Assembly: GCA_026545225.1 (NCBI GenBank) | Contig: CM048851.1 | Coordinates: forward strand, 33,045,956 to 33,109,955 | Source: Cornus controversa | Taxonomy: Eukaryota > Streptophyta > Magnoliopsida > Cornales > Cornaceae | Length of the DNA: 64,000 bases | Direction: 5' to 3' | Part shown: in pieces, positions 1 to 10,390 of the stretch | Numbering within the stretch: position 1 is the first letter of the stretch | Layout: the number at the start of each line of letters is the position of its first letter | Made by a program: the position numbers and the translations under genes | The notes under the pieces: model-generated | Database searches by the model: none | What the model was told of the DNA's origin: nothing | The model's input: only the letters and a program-made list of their open reading frames with translations

Positions 1-447
1 AAGCCTAATTAGAAGGCATAATGGTTGGAAACTTATTTGATCAAAGCTAATTTAATTGATAATCTCATTTATTGACTGTCTTCTCTTCATTTTTTCTTCT
101 TATATCATTTATAGGTGCTCATAAAAATATACACTAAAAATACATTGAAAATTTTTTTATTACAATTATTAATTTTACAACTGAAAAGTTAACATGTTTA
201 TTACATGTGTAAGGGTACTTTTGTTCAAAATATCAGTTCACGTGTCTCTTACGTTGCACGTGACCACTAGAAAAAAAAATAAACAATTTTCGTGCCTCGA
301 AAGGGTGTAATTTGCAACTTTTCATAAATTGAAACGATTTGTTGCCCAAAACAAATAGTAGGGGAGTAATTATTTTGCAACTTTTTGATAATAAAGGAAG
401 ATTCAATGCAATTTGGCCTATAATTTTTTTTCATAATATTAGTCTTA

Positions 448-658
448 GGCCCTGTTTGGCAAAGCTTTTGCTTCAGCTTTTACGCAGAAGAAAAAGAGAA
501 GTAGAAACTAAATCAAGAAGCTGGTACCCCCAGCTTCCTTTAAACGCTCTTTTTGAACTCCAAAGCTTTTCCACCTTACCAATCCAAACACTCTCCAAAA
601 CGGCTTTTAAGCTTGAAAAGCCGAAAGCCGCTTTTCAAAAGTCAATCCAAACAGAGTC
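448..658. mobile_element. Tourist/PIF-Harbinger-type MITE, 211 bp
   Basis: The termini are inverted repeats, GGCCCTGTTTGG at the left and CCAAACAGAGTC at the right, flanked by a 3-bp TTA duplication (445-447 and 659-661). Units B (about 18560) and C (about 46815) carry the uninterrupted site AGTCTTAGTATATTT, so this is a clean insertion into unit A after the duplication. The TTA target and short TIRs fit the PIF/Harbinger group of non-autonomous elements. There is no coding capacity, and the open frame across it is accidental. Confidence 0.85.
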
Positions 659-1185
659 TTAGTATATTTATTGAAAAAAATATAATCCCAAAAATAAAAA
701 AAATGCAACTGAACTAAACAGAGATGAAATATTAATATGAGAAAAAAAATAGCGAAGAGGAAATGATTAGTTATATGTAAGAAGAGAAGTGATAAAGAAA
801 AAATATTGTTAAAAAATTAATTTTTCTTTAGCAATTGTTTCAATTTTTAAAAAATTCATTTTTTGAAAAATAAATTTGGGAAGCTTGATTTCACTTTGGA
901 TGAATGATTAAGAAAGAGAAATGCACCATTTTATTTAACTAAATAAAATATCACAAGCTTTAATAAAACACAATTATTATGAACAAAATATAGAAATAAT
1001 TTAATAGCTTACACAAGTAGAATTTGTCATTTAACAAGTGACAACTAAAAATATTTGCTTGCATTTTATCATTATTGTTATTTTTGTCATTTTGTAATCA
1101 TAACACTTAAGTTTTTTTTCTTTCGAATGTTCCAAAGACTCGCAGATGAAAATTAACATATAATTTAAAATATATATTTTTGGAA

Positions 1186-1320
1186 TAAATTACTATGTTT
1201 TTTTTTTAATTTAGACTAATTACCGGTAGATGAAACTTTTCAAAAAATAACTTAGACACCTCATTTTGATACTTCCGGACCAAAGTTAAAAGTTGAAACG
1301 GTGTTAACTTTTAATGTTTA
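1186..1320. repeat. old Mutator-like terminal sequence shared by units A, B and C
   Basis: The run has the layout of elements that open with TAAATTAC, then a C-rich 'cctccc...aggttt' box, then a 'gttaaaa...gttgaaacggtgttaac' tail. The same layout occurs at 19110-19240 (unit B) and 47318-47400 (unit C), where the wording is clearer (CTGTCCTCCCTTAAGGTTT). It resembles the end of the fold-back element at 14786. It predates the duplication. I cannot locate the other terminus, so the family is an inference. Confidence 0.35.
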
Positions 1321-2130
1321 TTTACCCTTTTGCTCTATGTCATTATATATTATAATTTTTAAAATAAAAAAATATCAATATAATAAATGACTAAAATGCC
1401 AATATTCTCTTTGCACTCTTCCTCGGTTCTGTCCTTCCCTTTCTCTCAGCTTCCTGATAGCTAGCACCACAACATCAGAGTCTCCAATTCCATAAACACA
1501 ATTAATCTAACCACCAAGTCACAACATGTCCTAGGGTTTTGTATCTCTAAACGAAGCTCCATTAAATTCGAATACGTCGACACGATCAACACTGCTATCC
1601 TAATGTTAAATTTTCACAATTTCACCGAATCAATAATGATAAAAGTAATTTTTTTTATTTGACACATGCCTTTAAGAAAGAGACTCAAATCAGGAAAAGA
1701 TCCAGTTTTAGTGGTGGTGGAGGGGTGAAGGTGCATGAGGTGACTTGATGATGGCTAATATGGTGAGTTGGTGGATAGTGCGGGTCTGGTGGTGGTTTAG
1801 GGTTCTAAAATGGCAAATGGAGCATTGAAAGGGATGAGAAAGACTATAAAGAATATGGTGCTGCTCAAATCTCAAATATAATTTTTTTTTTTGTATATAT
1901 GTGTGTATGTGTGTAGAGAGGAAAATATACACACAAATATATTTGTTGGATTGTTGTGGGTTTTCGGTGATTATTAGTGTTTTGTAGATTAATTAATTGA
2001 CTGGGGAAGAGAGTTTTGGGAAGAGATTTGTTTTAGGGTTTTGCCTTTTGGAAAAGGAAAGAACTTCGGTAGATTACCAAAAAAAAAAAAAAACAGAAGC
2101 TGTCAAGCACTAAGTTGAGAAATTAGTATA

Positions 2131-2137
2131 ATAATAT

Positions 2138-2182
<45 letters not shown>
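2131..2182. repeat. TA microsatellite, unit A
   Basis: A run of about 20 TA dinucleotides. Unit B has the orthologous run at 20060-20099 and unit C a degraded one at 48050-48090, where recognisable homology of unit C stops. Confidence 0.9.
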
Positions 2183-2184
<2 letters not shown>

Positions 2185-2317
2185 CCAATAACTGAATTGA
2201 TATAATATATACATTTATAATATGAATTGATATAATATATGAATAGTGTGTCTGGTGTGTATCGTGTGCGTGTGTATATATAGAGTAATGATTACTTGTT
2301 TTATTTTACTGTTGAGA

Positions 2318-2535
2318 AAAAAGTCATTTGCACCAAGCACACTAACATACCATAATATGTGATTGTTAATTTTTTTTTTTTGATAATTGTCGTTTTTATA
2401 TCAAACGCATCTAAGTATGGTTTGGATTAAATTATTGTGTAAGAAAGTCATCTACACCAAGCACACTAACGGTAATATGTGGTTGCTAAATTTTTTTTGG
2501 TAATTGTCATTTTATATCAATCGCATCCAAGCTTG
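2318..2535. repeat. local tandem duplication of about 130 bp, unit A only
   Basis: A segment from 'caccaagcacactaac' through 'gataattgtc' to 'atcaa.cgcatc' occurs twice, starting near 2332 and 2456. The matching place in unit B (21885-21965) has one copy. The duplication is therefore either a gain in A after the units separated or a loss in B. Confidence 0.75.
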
Positions 2536-2600
2536 GTGAATAAGAGATTATATATATATATAATCTATTATTATATTAATTTGTACTGGGAATATAATAT

Positions 2601-2880
2601 TGGGTTGGGACTTAAGAAATGGCTAAAGGTGCTGCAATAGTTTATAATGTTTGGATAGAACGAAATCGCGGAATCTTTGCTGGGAAACAACTCTCTTTTG
2701 CTAATGTCCTCCGGTAAGACTTGAGTTGATGTCTTGCTTCTTCCTCGACAAATTGTTACTGAATGGGAACTATTTCTTTTTGTAATTCGTCATCCTCTAA
2801 GGCTATCGGATTGATTGTGTTGCAGAGAAAGATGAATTTGGTTTTGCTCTGTTCTGTTCTGCTTTGAGGAGTTAGCACTG
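2601..2880 (+). mobile_element. LINE 3'-end remnant, unit A copy
   Basis: This is the shorter, more decayed copy of the remnant described at 22067-22340. A frame around 2640-2690 still reads a VYNVWIERNRGIFAG-like motif, which is typical of the C-terminal tail of plant LINE ORF2 proteins downstream of the reverse transcriptase. It lacks about 17 bp present in unit B and has no usable frame. It predates the duplication. Confidence 0.5.
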
Positions 2881-3119
2881 GATTGCTTTGACCCGCATGT
2901 GTATATATATGTAAATTTAAATATAATATTGATATGTGATGTCTATGATAAAAATAAACTTACTTTTTTGTTTCACAAGATTGAACTTCAACGTTAAAAT
3001 TAAAAGGGTTCAAGTTAAAATTTATATGAATTCAAAAACTACAAGTTATATTTATTTTCAAACTTACTATTGTCGGGCTAATATGTAAACGCTTTAAAGA
3101 AAAAAATGCTTTCCTTTAC

Positions 3120-4470
3120 CTTCTTTTTATATTTACAAAAGAGATGTCCTTATATTTTGCTAGAAACAAACTTGAGCATAGGATTCTAGAAGAGGGTGTC
3201 AATCCCACAGAAACTACATTGATATAATTTACTAAAGGTCAAAGCTTGTTTCTTGTTCAACTTACAAACTGATTTTTGGTTTGTTTGTTTAATCTACTTG
3301 CAAAATGTAAATGATAATAAAATAAAGGAGTTTAACAAAATGGTAGAAGTTAGGGTTGAAACTTCACCACTAACCTTATAACATGTCAATTTTATAATAA
3401 ACCGGAGAATTTATATAAATGTATACTAATTGACGCAATGGCTTGTGACCTATAATGACGTTGCCAAAAAAATTATATTCACCTTAAAATAGTATAGTCC
3501 ATCTTTGATAAACGTAATCTCCCTACTTAACTACTTACCTAAATACATAATTAACTAAGTGTAGCGAAATTACCATATCTAAGCATGGACGATGCAAATC
3601 TAGCTATGCATGTTATAATAAAAATTAGTACAAAGTCATCACTTGTAATTCTTGTGAAAATACAAATGTTTGAAGATCATGTGAAGAAATCTGATATTCT
3701 AAGACAAAAATGATGAATCAAAACAAATAAACATACTAAATTTATAAACTTATATTGAATATAAGGCTCAAGACTAAGTACATATACACAAAATATATAA
3801 AAACTCCAATTTAGTACAATTAGAACATAATTACAAAGCTAGGGTTTTGTCCAAACCCTAGAGAAGGATTAGTTGATCATGTTGGGATGAAGGTACTCCA
3901 TAGACAGAGATAAATTCATGCTCAAAATGGTCTTCAAGACCTTACAAAGCCCTCTTTGAAGCTTTCCCTCTTTATAACTTCACTTTCTCTCTCTAGGTTT
4001 AAAAATATGCTCTCTAATATATCAATATGAAATTCCTTCTTATATATTCATCTATATACATCTGACTTTAGGTCCAAAATATCACAAAAATTCCGTGCAA
4101 GGCTTCTTCTAGAAGATTTGAGACAAGTGGCCAAGTGAAAAAAATATCTTGTAGCAGAAATTTGAGATGCATTGAAATAAACATTATGATGCATGGTCCT
4201 CGCCATTTCGATGCATCTTAGCTCTTGCTCTGAAACCCTTCAGTTTCTTAGTTGCTTCCGACTCCGGCTTGACACACAATTCACTAATCCTCGTTATAAA
4301 CATTTAATTAAGTACAATCGAATTTAGGAATGTATTCTTGAATTGATAATAGAGTAGTAATAATTTTTATGCTGGATTAGAACCTGAAATCAACAAAAAT
4401 ATTAAAATACGTAAAAACAACACAATATGTGTATCTATGAGAATAAAACACGTAAGTAATGGCACGAGAA
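3120..4470 (-). mobile_element. relic of a Ty3-like LTR, unit A copy
   Basis: This corresponds to 22640-24020 in unit B. Both share the block 'gagggtgtcnatcccacaga' followed by 'aactac.ttgatataatttnctaaag', and that block also occurs at about 60315 in the Ty3-like element near the right edge. The LTR start seen in unit B (TGATAAGCGC on the minus strand) is deleted here. No coding region or second LTR is visible. It predates the duplication and is decayed. Confidence 0.4.
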
Positions 4471-4947
4471 TTAAAATCGATTTAGTTTGAGTGTATACGG
4501 TTCAGTTTTGATAGAATTAAAATCGATTTTAACAATTTTTTAATTTTAATTCGGTTTTGATGGTTTACCGTTCCAATTTTAATTCTGTGCACACCTAGCC
4601 AACAAATAAACTATCGTATAAAAATGAGTCTATGCCCTCACACGCAAGCTTGGAACAACTAATTGCAGAAAAGTAAGAAAAAAGGAGCCAATGCTGGGAG
4701 TTAAAAAACTTTATGCAATATAGATATTTGTTCATTACAATAGGTATAGTCAGGTCAAAGATAGCTTATAGTAAAAATCCATGCATTAAAACATCAATTA
4801 ACTAAAAGATAACAGGTGTACAATTAAACCATAATGGGAATGCATATATACTACACATTAGCAAGATCAGAGGCCTAGGGGAACATGTTTAAAATCTCCA
4901 TTGAAAAGGCACACCGGCATGGGATTGATAGATTTCAGATAAAACAC

Positions 4948-5418
4948 ATATAGTATAACCTCTATAAATTAATACTTAATAAATTAATAATTTTTTTAAA
5001 TAATAAATTACGTTAGACTTGGATCAAGGTACTAAATTAATAATTTTATTAAATTGATAACATAATACATTTCATAAATTTCCTTATAGGTTTTTATAGG
5101 TCACACTTATTACATAAATTAATAATTTGATAAGAAGTATATATAGAACTGATTATGATATTTTTTCTTGAAATATGAATCTTGCTTATCTTTTCTTGAA
5201 ATTTAAGTCTAGTTGAATCTCATTTCTAATTTTTCGCATGCACTCAAAAGTTCTGAAGTTGTATTGGGAAACTAAAAGTTTCGAAAAAAATAAATAATGT
5301 ACATATAATGTCTTGTAAAATTAATAAGTTATTAATTTATCGATCAATCAACATCTCACTTAATTAATAGAATTTATGTGATCCCAACACTATTAATTTA
5401 TAGAAATAATACTGTAGT
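4948..5418. mobile_element. AT-rich TIR element (MITE-like), unit A copy
   Basis: The left end reads TATAGTATAACCTCTATAAA and the right end, on the other strand, CTACAGTATTATTTCTATAA. Both then run into 'ttaata', giving an imperfect inverted repeat of about 26 bp around an AT-rich core. The same element lies at about 24506-24978 in unit B, so it predates the duplication. There is no protein coding capacity. Superfamily not assigned. Confidence 0.45.
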
Positions 5419-5699
5419 AGTTGCATAAACTAATTGGGAAAACAAGAACATAATTGACAGTCTATTAATTCAATGTTTAAGTACAGTGCACGAACACAAA
5501 TATTTCCCAACTGTAGATAGAGGGTTAGATTCAAAGGCAGCTCCAAATATTATATATTGTATTTTTCAACGATTCTGCTTTCAAGGAACCATTGTATAAG
5601 AATTTAGTTCGGTCTTAATGAACTAAGAACTGAAACTAGACTTTAGTAAATAATTCTTAAATTTTAAAATTTAAATCAGAACCATAATGAAGAATTGAA

Positions 5700-6080
5700 T
5701 TCGACTCAATTCTTTGTGCACCTTTATTTACTGGACACCTTTTGTCTTCATTTTGAAGTTTTATTTATACTTCTTCTTTTGGTGGCTTTGGGGATTTCCT
5801 GAGTGTATATACCTCGTAGCATTTAACTTTGTTTCATTAATTTAATCTTTCTTACCAAAAATAGAAAAAGCTAAATTGCTCGTGGACATGATTGAACCGA
5901 TGTTTTTGAAAATGATAGCAGAATATGTAATTATCCAATGTGCAGTCGCCTTCCAACTTTGGCTTGAAATGACATGCCAACAAGTTGAAACAATACAATG
6001 ACTGGTATTTTGGTGACAGCTTGCCTATTGAAAACCGTTAGGGTCTACCATTTGTGAATAACCAAACATCAATTCAACGC
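5700..6080 (+). repeat. orphan copy 1 of the subtilase upstream sequence, unit A
   Basis: From about 5882 this segment follows the sequence that lies 120-325 bp upstream of the subtilase start codon. The order is 'gtggacatgattgaaccga', 'tgatagcagaatatgtaatt', 'caagttgaaacaat', 'ttagggtctaccatttgt', 'gataacgaaagatcaatt'-like. No subtilase coding sequence follows. The first 180 bp (ending 'ctttcttaccaaaaatagaa') are shared with the second orphan copy at 10050. The unit B counterpart is 25268-25632. Confidence 0.7.
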
Positions 6081-6198
6081 TCATGTATATTTTATATTTC
6101 ATGTTATGAATAGTAATCACAGTCCATTATAATTACTATAACGATTCTATCCATTAAACTCTAATGAATCATCTCGATCACTGAATGAATGAATGCAG

Positions 6199-6655
6199 AA
6201 TCATAATGGCTTACATATGTTTTACCTAGGAATGTAACTCGGGCGGTTCAACCCGGCCCAACCCAAGCCCAAACATTTCGGGCTTGGGTCCTATATATTG
6301 AATATCGGATCGGGCCTAGGCTGGAATCATAATGGCTTACATATGTTTACCTAGGAATGTAACTCGGGCGGGTTCAACCCGGCCTAACCCAAGCCCAAAC
6401 ATTTCGGGCTTGGGTCCTATATATTGAATATCGGATCGGGCCTAGGCTGGAATGCAAGAACCCGAATTGAATTCAGTCCGGGCCCAGCCCAAACATTTCG
6501 GGCTTGGGTCCTATATATTGAATATCGGATCGGGCCTAGGCTGGAATGCAAGAACCCGAATTGAATTCAGTCCGGGCCCGGTTGATGTGTTGGTAAGCCT
6601 GAAGTCCAACTTGAGCCCGGCCCGAATTAGAGAACCCGAGCAACCTGATACCTAA
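6199..6655. repeat. GC-rich tandem repeat, about 126 bp and 90 bp units
   Basis: Three consecutive blocks end in the same 'cggatcgggcctaggctgga' string, at about 6325, 6451 and 6544. The first two are near-identical 126-bp units starting 'ggaatcataatggcttacat'. The later ones start 'ggaatgcaagaacccgaatt'. The region has far more G+C than its surroundings and holds short inverted repeats (CCCAAGCCCAAAC and GGGCTTGGG). Unit B lacks all of it. The 67-codon open frame here is a by-product of the repeat. Confidence 0.8.
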
Positions 6656-6717
6656 TAGTAAAAAGTAATGCAACTAAGAGGAATTGAACCTTAGCAAGGG
6701 AAATGTGTGGTAACACT

Positions 6718-7025
6718 CTAACCATCAAGAAATCAATGACTTGTGCGTTTTATAATGACCTACAATTATATTTAATGGCTAATATAACTAGTACAAACTT
6801 TTTTTTTTTTTGGATTGTTAATAATACTTCAATGATATTAGTTTCCATGAGAAGATTACTCTACCACATTTTTACCATAAGGACATCAATGACTTTTACA
6901 TTTTATTTTAACCTACAATTATATTTAATGGCTAATATAACTAGTACAAACTTTTTTTTTATTTATTGTTAATAATATTTCAACAATATTAGTTTCCATG
7001 AGAAGGTTACTTTACCACATTTTTA
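6718..7025. repeat. tandem duplication of about 170 bp
   Basis: The run 'aatcaatgacttgtgcgttt' to 'ctctaccacatttttacc' (6730-6870) is repeated from 'catcaatgacttttacattt' to 'ctttaccacatttttaca' (6886-7025), including the poly-T tract after 'actagtacaaac'. The copies differ at several positions. A CA microsatellite (about 7038-7060) follows. Confidence 0.75.
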
Positions 7026-7484
7026 CAATATTTTCTTTCACACACACACACACACACATATATATATTATCTTCTAACACGTTATATATAGTATAATGCT
7101 CATTTATTTTATTCTAAATCATATATAGTATAATAATAATAATTAAACCTTTTTTAATAAAGATGTGGACTTGCAATTTATAAATAAATTACTATTTATG
7201 CTAAATGCATGCAAGTGATTAGTGAACCAACTATATATTGTTATGCAACAAAAAATAATAAATAATATAAATTTAACTTAAGTTACTCGCCTATTCAACT
7301 CCTTGTTGTTTGCAAAATTCCATATATTTTTTAATTAGTACAAATAAGGACAAATCTTCAATTTGGGATAAATTGATTAATAAAATTACTAAAACGATAA
7401 ATATATGTAAGTAATATAAGTTAGACCACTTTCATCTAATTTGTCAAATTCTGATTAATTAAGTGTTGAAAAATTCAAGGACAG

Positions 7485-7678
7485 TTGGTAGATCCAGTTG
7501 AGCTGGATAATTTTGTAAATCTAGAAAAGACGATTCTTTTACTAGTATGGCTGCGGACGATCCATTATTTTTGGAATTGCCAAAGTTGTTAGCAAACGAT
7601 GGACAGTTGAATCACACATATGATAGTAGTGATCAACAGTCAATACCTTTGGGGATGCTCCAGGTCTGTAAGTTGTAG
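7485..7678 (+). pseudogene. exon-like gene fragment, unrecognised
   Basis: After a splice-acceptor-like ACAG at 7481-7484, one frame reads a peptide containing DPVELDNFVNLEKT. From 7547 the adjacent frame reads MAADDPLFLELPKLLAN and runs to a TAG at 7676-7678. A possible donor (CAG followed by GTCTGT) lies at 7661-7669. Base composition is less AT-biased than the flanks, and the acidic/hydrophobic peptide looks like real protein. I infer a host exon fragment with one frameshift near 7545, carried inside the insertion specific to unit A. I do not recognise the parent gene. Confidence 0.35.
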
Positions 7679-7924
7679 TATACAGTTAAGTAGAAACTGT
7701 GTATAAGGGTAAGCATGTAAAAGTACATCTGTATGTATAATTTTTGAATTACGTTTAAATTTAATGTCTTGAGATATATAATATAACAGATTAGTTAAAG
7801 TAATATAAGCTATATCACTCCTTTATTTTTTTTTTTTTGTCAATAATATATATTAGAATATTAATATTGTATTAATGTCGAGAGATATTGACGATGATTA
7901 AAAATATGCTAATTCAATGAGATG

Positions 7925-8465
7925 TATACATGTTTGTTCTCCAACTCTATTATTTGAATGAGATTAATGTTTTTACTTGATTTCAAGATAGTAAAAATTG
8001 TGTTATTGATTTAGTTAATAATATAATTTATAACATTTATTTGTTTTATTCAAAATGAGGGATGAAATATTATTGTAATTTAATTAATGTTTTAAACTTA
8101 TTTTAATATGTTTGTTCTCGATGCTTTATTATTTGAGTGAGATTAATGTTTTTATTTGATTTCAAGATATTAAAATTTTTGTTATTGATTTAGTTAATAA
8201 TATAATTTATAACGTTTATTTGTTATATTCAAAATGAGGGAGGAAATATTATTGCAATTTAATGAATGTTTTAAACTTATTTTAATATGTTTGTTCTTGA
8301 TGCTTTATTATTTGAGTAAGATTAATGTTTTTATTTGATTTCAAGATAGTAAAAATTGTGTTATTAATTTAGTTAATAATATAATTTATAAATTTATTTG
8401 TTATACTTAAAATGAGTGAGGAAATATTATTGTAATTTAATTAAGGCTTTAAACTTATTTTAATA
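7925..8465. repeat. three tandem copies of an approximately 180-bp repeat
   Basis: Units begin near 7930, 8109 and 8289 with 'tgtttgttct', continue through 'tgagattaatgtttttattt' and 'gtgttattgatttagttaat', and end with 'ttttaaacttattttaata'. The copies differ from each other by a few percent. The array is absent from unit B. Confidence 0.85.
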
Positions 8466-9749
8466 AATGATTCAAACTTGTAGGTTAAATATTATTATTG
8501 CGTTATATTTTATTAAAAGACAGTTGTGAATTGTGTGTAAGGTCCCGTTTCGATTCCTTAAGAACACATTTTTGATAAAAGATCTAACCATTATCTATCA
8601 AACCCGACTTTAACCCGAGCTTTAGAAATAAATAAGTTAAGAGATGCACACAAACATGAGGCCATGTGATAATGCATATTTTATTTCCTAAATTATATTC
8701 GTTAGCGTAATTTCTTATTTTTCTCTCTTGAAGTTATATAATGGATATTATATGTGTATATAATTTAAATTTAGTAATGAAATGTTATATTGATGTCATA
8801 AGATTGGATTTCAAAATTAAGCTAAAAGAGTTTAAGTTAAAATTTATATGAATTTCAAAAAAATATAAGTTATATTACTTCCAAACTCACCATTTTTGGA
8901 CCAATAAATAAAAAAATAATAGGATGTGTATGTCAGCTCTAGTTCTTACCTTAAATTTGTAAAACTGTAACTCACTCCATTTTGCTTGAAATGATCATCA
9001 ACGTTGGCCTAATAGCTAATACCATGAACATGACTCCATTCTTGTCTCGAGTGGCGGAGGAAGGATTTTAGTTTAGGGCCTAGTGTATTTGGTGAGAAAA
9101 AAAAAATTAACATAACAAATATAATTTTTTCACCATAAAAATGAAAACAAAAAATAACAAAATCACTATCTTTCAATCGATAGTGTAGTATTCTTAATCT
9201 AATTCCATATCAATACTTATTTAAAGTGAAACAAAAATTATTTATATACTAGTTGAACTATGAGCCATGTCAGAGCAATCATACTCTCTCTCCAAGTGCT
9301 TAATTAACAGATGCATCTCAATTGTTACTTGCTACCCAACTCGATGGCTGGTTTAAGATCCAAAGCTTCACCTCCATCAAAGTGGATGAAGCAATTCAGC
9401 CATCAATGTATGAATCTTTGTAAAACACCATCTTTTATTTTGTAATGAGACAATTCAAAATTGAAATTAACTATATCTGAATGACCTAATTTTTTAAATA
9501 ATTAGAAATTTATCAAATTCAGCAAATTAAAGGTCCTAGTTTGAGATGTATTTCTCAAACATTAAGAATATTTAAGAAATTCCCAACTGAAACTTGAAAG
9601 TCAAAATCAAAATATCATTACATTTGGCCCGAAGATAGAAGAAAAGAGAAAAAAAATAACAATCACAAAAGGTTCAGATTTGGGTTATAAGAGAAGAAAA
9701 GAAAAGATCAAAACATAAAAACTTTGTGTTTAGAGAGAAAAGAGAGGAA

Positions 9750-10078
9750 ATGATTTGATACACACTTATGTGGAAGATGAACGTTTCTTGTCTTTGCTAC
9801 AGAGTAAGGACTTGTTACGTTATATCTTATTCCATTTTTTTTTATTTTTTAAATGTATTGGATTCTAAGAGAATTGTATCTTGTTATTTAAAAGAAGTGT
9901 ATTAATTAAAATAAAAAATAAAAATCTAAGGGAAGGGGGGCATGTGTCCCTCCTGGTCACATGTGCCTGCTTGACTCCTGTTTTATTTTTCGAGGGTGCC
10001 ATTGGGTTGAGAGTAGTTTTGCTATCCTTTAGTTTGGCTGCTGCTGTGTTTACAGGTACCTTTTGTCTCCATTTTTGA
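9750..10078 (+). pseudogene. possible two-part exon relic, unit A copy
   Basis: This is the counterpart of the better-preserved pair at 27333-27718 in unit B. In unit A a one-base difference just after the ATG at 9750 gives an immediate stop. The second part (about 9985-10078) reads EGAIGLRVVLLSFSLAAA, a membrane-like stretch ending at a possible ACAG/GTACC donor. No gene was recognised. Confidence 0.2.
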
Positions 10079-10390
10079 AGTTTTCTTTGGTAGCTTTTGG
10101 AATTTTCTAGATATCACACAAGGTACTTTGTTTCTTTAATCTAATCTTTCTTGCCAAAAATAGAAAAAACTAAAATAAAATACTGTGGACTTGATTGAAC
10201 CGGACCTTTTTGAAAATGATTGCAGATTATGTAATTATCCAATGTGCAGTCGCCTTCCAACTTTGACTTGAAATCACATGCCAACGACTTAAAACAATAA
10301 ATGGGCTAGTATTTTTGGAGACAGCTTGCCGATTGAAAAACATTATGGTCTACCATTTGTGGATAACGAAAGATCAATTCAATTACAATG
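10050..10390 (+). repeat. orphan copy 2 of the subtilase upstream sequence, unit A
   Basis: The order of blocks is the same as at 5700-6080: 'ttttgtctcc', 'aatctttcttgccaaaaata', 'gtggacttgattgaaccgg', 'aattatccaatgtgcagtcg', 'gtctaccatttgtggataac'. No subtilase reading frame follows. The counterpart is 27650-27962 in unit B. Confidence 0.7.

Larger units (their letters stand above)
6230..8636. mobile_element. 2.4-kb block present in unit A only (unclassified insertion)
   Basis: Unit B runs directly from a sequence like 6225 to one like 8637 ('taagagatgcacacaaacat', at 26188). The intervening 2.4 kb is therefore an insertion in A or a deletion in B. It contains the GC-rich tandem repeat, a duplicated 170-bp block (6718-7025), an exon-like segment (7485-7663) and a threefold 180-bp repeat (7925-8465). 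No terminal inverted repeat or clear TSD is recognisable. Internal minisatellites plus a gene-like fragment would fit a Helitron or a Pack-type element, but no TC...CTRR ends were confirmed. Confidence 0.4.

Noticed and set aside
339-662. 107-codon open frame
   Set aside because: It crosses the MITE at 448-658 and its borders; the frame does not exist in units B and C.
2131-2182. Regular repeats that could suggest a CRISPR-like array (here and at 20460-21620, 37590-37840, 49855-50175)
   Set aside because: Repeats are direct, degenerate and lack unique spacers of even length; this is plant nuclear DNA with microsatellites and minisatellites.
9881-10078. CASP-like membrane protein
   Set aside because: The stretch LRVVLLSFSLAAA only loosely resembles one membrane helix of that family; no second helix or conserved residue is present.
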